In this document: piece by piece, positions 61,647 through 64,000 of the stretch
How the letters are laid out: each line of letters opens with the position of its first letter
How positions within the stretch are numbered: the first letter of the stretch is position 1
NCBI RefSeq assembly: GCF_003325475.1
Contig: NZ_CP029495.1
Coordinates: forward strand, 2,914,001 to 2,978,000
DNA: 64,000 nucleotides
Origin: Chromobacterium phragmitis
GTDB taxonomy: Bacteria; Pseudomonadota; Gammaproteobacteria; Burkholderiales; Chromobacteriaceae
Reading direction: 5' to 3'
Translations under genes and position numbers: made by a program
Notes under the pieces: generated by a model
Databases searched by the model: none
What the model was told of the DNA's origin: nothing
What the model saw: the letters and a program-made list of their open reading frames with translations, nothing else

Positions 61647-62762
61647 TTAATTGACGCCGCGCGCGCGCTTGGCGGCGAACGCCAGGCGGAAGTCCTCGAA
61701 ACGGTCTTCCTCGATGGCGCGGCGCATCTCGCGCATCAGCTCCTGGTAGTAATGCAGGTTGTGGATGGTATTCAGCCGCGCGCCCAGAATTTCGCCCACG
61801 CGGTGCAGATGGTGCAGGTAGGCGCGGCTGAAGTTGCGGCAGGCGTAGCACGCGCATTCCTCGTCCAGCGGCTTCTTGTCGTCCTTGTAGCGCGCGTTCT
61901 TGATCTTGACGTCGCCCCACTGGGTGAAGATCCAGCCGTTGCGCGCGTTGCGCGTCGGCATCACGCAGTCGAACATGTCCACGCCGTTGGCCACGCCGTG
62001 CACCAGATCCTCCGGCGTACCCACGCCCATCAGGTAATGGGGTTTTTCCGGCGGCAGCATGTCCTTCAGCTCGGTCAGCATCCGGTACATTTCCGGTTTG
62101 GGTTCGCCCACCGACAGGCCGCCGATGGCGATGCCGTCGAAACCGACCTGCATCAGGCCTTCCAGCGACTCCTGGCGCAAATCGGTATATAGGTTGCCCT
62201 GGACGATGCCGAACAGCGCGTTGGGGTTTTTCAAGTCGTCGAAGGCGCGGCGCGAGCGCTCGGCCCAGCGCAGGCTCATCTGCAGCGACTTTTGCGCGGT
62301 GGCGTGGTCCACCTGGCCCGGCGTGCACTCGTCCAGCTGCATTACGATGTCGGAGTTGAGCACGGTTTGAATCTTCATCGAGATTTCCGGGCTCAGGAAC
62401 AGCTTGTCGCCGTTGATCGGGCTTTGGAAGGTGCAGCCTTCCTCGGTCAGCTTGCGCATATCGGACAGGCTGAACACTTGGAAGCCGCCGGAGTCGGTGA
62501 GGATGGGTTTGTCCCAGCCGATGAACTCGTGCAGGCCGCCGAACTGCTCGACGATCTCCAGGCCCGGGCGCAGCCACAGGTGGAAGGTGTTGCCCAGGAT
62601 GATCTGCGCGCCGATGTCGTTCAGCTCGACCGGGCTCATCGCCTTGACCGAGCCGTAAGTGCCCACCGGCTGGAATACCGGGGTCTCCACGGTGCCGTGG
62701 TTCAGCTCCAGCGTGCCGCGCCGCGCGCCGCCGGAGGTTTTGTGTACGGTAAACTTCAACAT
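61647..62762 (-). CDS. tgt: queuine tRNA-ribosyltransferase
   Basis: Tgt exchanges guanine 34 for preQ1 in tRNAs with GUN anticodons. The 371-residue protein has DSGGFQVFSL near the N-terminus, the RRGGxx-type substrate region, and the zinc site C303, C305, C308 and H334 (ECACYACRNFSRAY). It leads the operon with yajC-secD-secF, as in many proteobacteria. Confidence 0.96.
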   Translation of the reverse strand: MLKFTVHKTSGGARRGTLELNHGTVETPVFQPVGTYGSVKAMSPVELNDIGAQIILGNTFHLWLRPGLEIVEQFGGLHEFIGWDKPILTDSGGFQVFSLSDMRKLTEEGCTFQSPINGDKLFLSPEISMKIQTVLNSDIVMQLDECTPGQVDHATAQKSLQMSLRWAERSRRAFDDLKNPNALFGIVQGNLYTDLRQESLEGLMQVGFDGIAIGGLSVGEPKPEMYRMLTELKDMLPPEKPHYLMGVGTPEDLVHGVANGVDMFDCVMPTRNARNGWIFTQWGDVKIKNARYKDDKKPLDEECACYACRNFSRAYLHHLHRVGEILGARLNTIHNLHYYQELMREMRRAIEEDRFEDFRLAFAAKRARGVN

Positions 62763-62898
62763 TATTCGAAGTGTCGCTTCAGGGTTTGTTTAGCAAAATC
62801 AGTCCGCTAGTATACAGCAAGCGCGCGGGCTGCGCCGGGATCGCAAAAAAGTGCTTGCCAAGATGGGAAGGCTCTTATACTATGCACACCTCGACGAC

Positions 62899-62975
62899 AG
62901 GCACGTAGCTCAGTTGGTTAGAGCACCACCTTGACATGGTGGGGGTCGTTGGTTCGAATCCAATCGTGCCTACCA
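62899..62975 (+). tRNA. tRNA-Val(GAC)
   Basis: The 77-base cloverleaf has acceptor AGGCACG with CGTGCCT, anticodon loop TTGACAT with anticodon GAC, T-arm GGTTCGAATCC and an encoded CCA. A terminator follows 100 bases downstream. Confidence 0.96.
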
Positions 62976-63072
62976 AATTAAATGCATGGAGTTACAAGTG
63001 AAAGTCTTGCGAACTACCACAACCCGACATACTCACGGAAGCTGAGCCTTGCGGGTTGTACCATGCGAAAAA

Positions 63073-63103
63073 AGAAGTGCGGCTCAGGCCGCACTTTTTT
63101 TTT
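63073..63103 (+). terminator. intrinsic terminator between tRNA-Val and thrS
   Basis: AGTGCGGC and GCCGCACT form an 8-base stem with loop TCAG and a run of T. It ends tRNA-Val transcription or lies in the thrS leader. Confidence 0.9.
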
Positions 63104-63157
63104 GTTCTTTTGCTTTAGAATCGCTCACAAAAATCTCTCGCCCTCGTTGGAGTTGAC

Positions 63158-64000
63158 ATGCCAGACATTCGCTTGCCGGACGGCTCGGTCCGTTCTTTCG
63201 ACAAACCGGTAACGGTTCATGAAGTGGCCGCATCCATCGGCGCCGGTCTGGCGCGCGCCGCGCTGGCGGGCCGCGTGGATGGCCAGCTGGTGGATACCAG
63301 CTACCTGATAGACCGCAGCGCGGATCTGGCCATCGTCACCGACAAGGACGCCGACGGCCTGTCCATCATTCGCCACTCCACCGCCCACTTGCTGGCCTAT
63401 GCCGTCAAGGAGCTGTTCCCGGAGGCGCAGGTGACCATCGGGCCGGAAATCGAAAACGGCTTCTACTACGACTTCGCCTACAAGCGCCCGTTCACGCCGG
63501 AAGATCTGGCGGCGATCGAGAAGAAGATGGCCGAGCTGGCGAAGAAGGATATTCCGGTCGAGCGCTACGAGCTGCCGCGCGACGAGGCCATCGCCTACTT
63601 CAAGAGCATCGGCGAGGCCTACAAGGCCGAGATCATTGAGTCGATTCCGCAGGGCGAGGTGCTGAGCCTGTACCGCGAAGGCGAATTCACCGACCTGTGC
63701 CGCGGCCCGCACGTGCCGTCCACTGGCAAGCTGAAGGTGTTCAAGCTGATGAAGGTGGCCGGCGCCTACTGGCGCGGCGACAGCAAGAACGAAATGCTGC
63801 AGCGCGTGTACGGCACGGCCTGGGCCAAGAAGGAAGATCTGGACGCCTACCTCTATATGCTGGAAGAGGCGGAAAAGCGCGATCACCGCAAGCTGGGCGT
63901 GCAACTGGACCTGTTCCACCTGCAGGACGAGGCCCCGGGCATGGTGTTCTGGCACCCGAAAGGCTGGCAGCTGTGGCAGAGCGTTGAGCAATACATGCGC
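63158..64000 (+). CDS. thrS: threonyl-tRNA synthetase, 5' part
   Basis: ThrRS charges tRNA-Thr and edits mis-charged serine. The first 281 residues are present and the gene continues past the window. They include the TGS domain (MPDIRLPDGSVRSFDKP to about residue 62), the editing domain with HSTAHLLA (H73/H77-type pair) and CRGPHVPST, and the start of the catalytic domain. TTGGAG precedes the ATG at 63158. A terminator hairpin lies 54 bases upstream. Confidence 0.95.
   Translation, partial: MPDIRLPDGSVRSFDKPVTVHEVAASIGAGLARAALAGRVDGQLVDTSYLIDRSADLAIVTDKDADGLSIIRHSTAHLLAYAVKELFPEAQVTIGPEIENGFYYDFAYKRPFTPEDLAAIEKKMAELAKKDIPVERYELPRDEAIAYFKSIGEAYKAEIIESIPQGEVLSLYREGEFTDLCRGPHVPSTGKLKVFKLMKVAGAYWRGDSKNEMLQRVYGTAWAKKEDLDAYLYMLEEAEKRDHRKLGVQLDLFHLQDEAPGMVFWHPKGWQLWQSVEQYMR

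Overview
The window is GC-rich, densely coded chromosomal DNA from a betaproteobacterium, most likely Chromobacterium or a close relative in the Neisseriales. That assignment is an inference from remembered similarity of the housekeeping proteins (GlyA, NrdR, RibD, GuaB, UvrC, HtpG, MutL, SecD/SecF, Tgt, ThrS) and from base composition; no database was searched. Most of the window is stable core chromosome. It also holds one chaperone-usher fimbrial cluster, two places where insertion elements sit, and one AT-rich islet.

Layout. 1-5.7 kb: tail of an amidohydrolase, glyA, nrdR, two tandem GNAT acetyltransferases, ribD and an orphan. 5.8-8.2 kb: M32 carboxypeptidase and an alpha/beta hydrolase. 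8.3-14.6 kb, minus strand: a fimbrial operon (major pilin, usher, chaperone, two-domain tip adhesin, second pilin) preceded by a mini pilin-like gene with its own terminator. 15.2-20.4 kb: an MFS transporter and GMC oxidoreductase operon, divergent from a LysR gene, then an AraC/GyrI regulator. 20.5-25.0 kb: guaB, a DUF4124 protein, uvrC and pgsA. 25.0-25.8 kb: a tRNA operon of five identical tRNA-Gly(GCC) genes and tRNA-Cys(GCA), with a near-consensus promoter and a strong terminator. 25.9-30.6 kb: AmiD-like amidase, class C beta-lactamase, a divergent pair of DJ-1 family genes and a small membrane protein. A 1-kb gene-poor stretch follows.

31.6-49.9 kb: tRNA-Leu(UAA), proQ, htpG, a run of small enzymes (VOC protein, isochorismatase-like, scpA, nitrilase, OsmC, thioredoxin-like), a MazG-like gene, uppP, a chemoreceptor, sbcB, a crotonase and hydrolase pair, and a putrescine-type gene pair (PotG-like ATPase and PuuB-like oxidase). 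At 40.25-40.5 kb two short terminal-inverted-repeat elements lie in tandem, separated and flanked by TTA.

50.0-53.6 kb is the accessory spot. A structured leader and a compact cluster of small, AT-rich unknown genes is followed by two complete IS5-family elements. One IS has inserted into the target duplication of the other. An 18-base inverted repeat pair brackets the whole spot. 53.6-64.0 kb returns to core: a trypsin-like protein without a signal peptide, a metallo-beta-lactamase-fold protein, mutL, dedA, the tgt-yajC-secD-secF operon, tRNA-Val(GAC) and the start of thrS. The best candidates for something undescribed are the islet at 50.2-51.4 kb and the tandem miniature elements at 40.25-40.5 kb.
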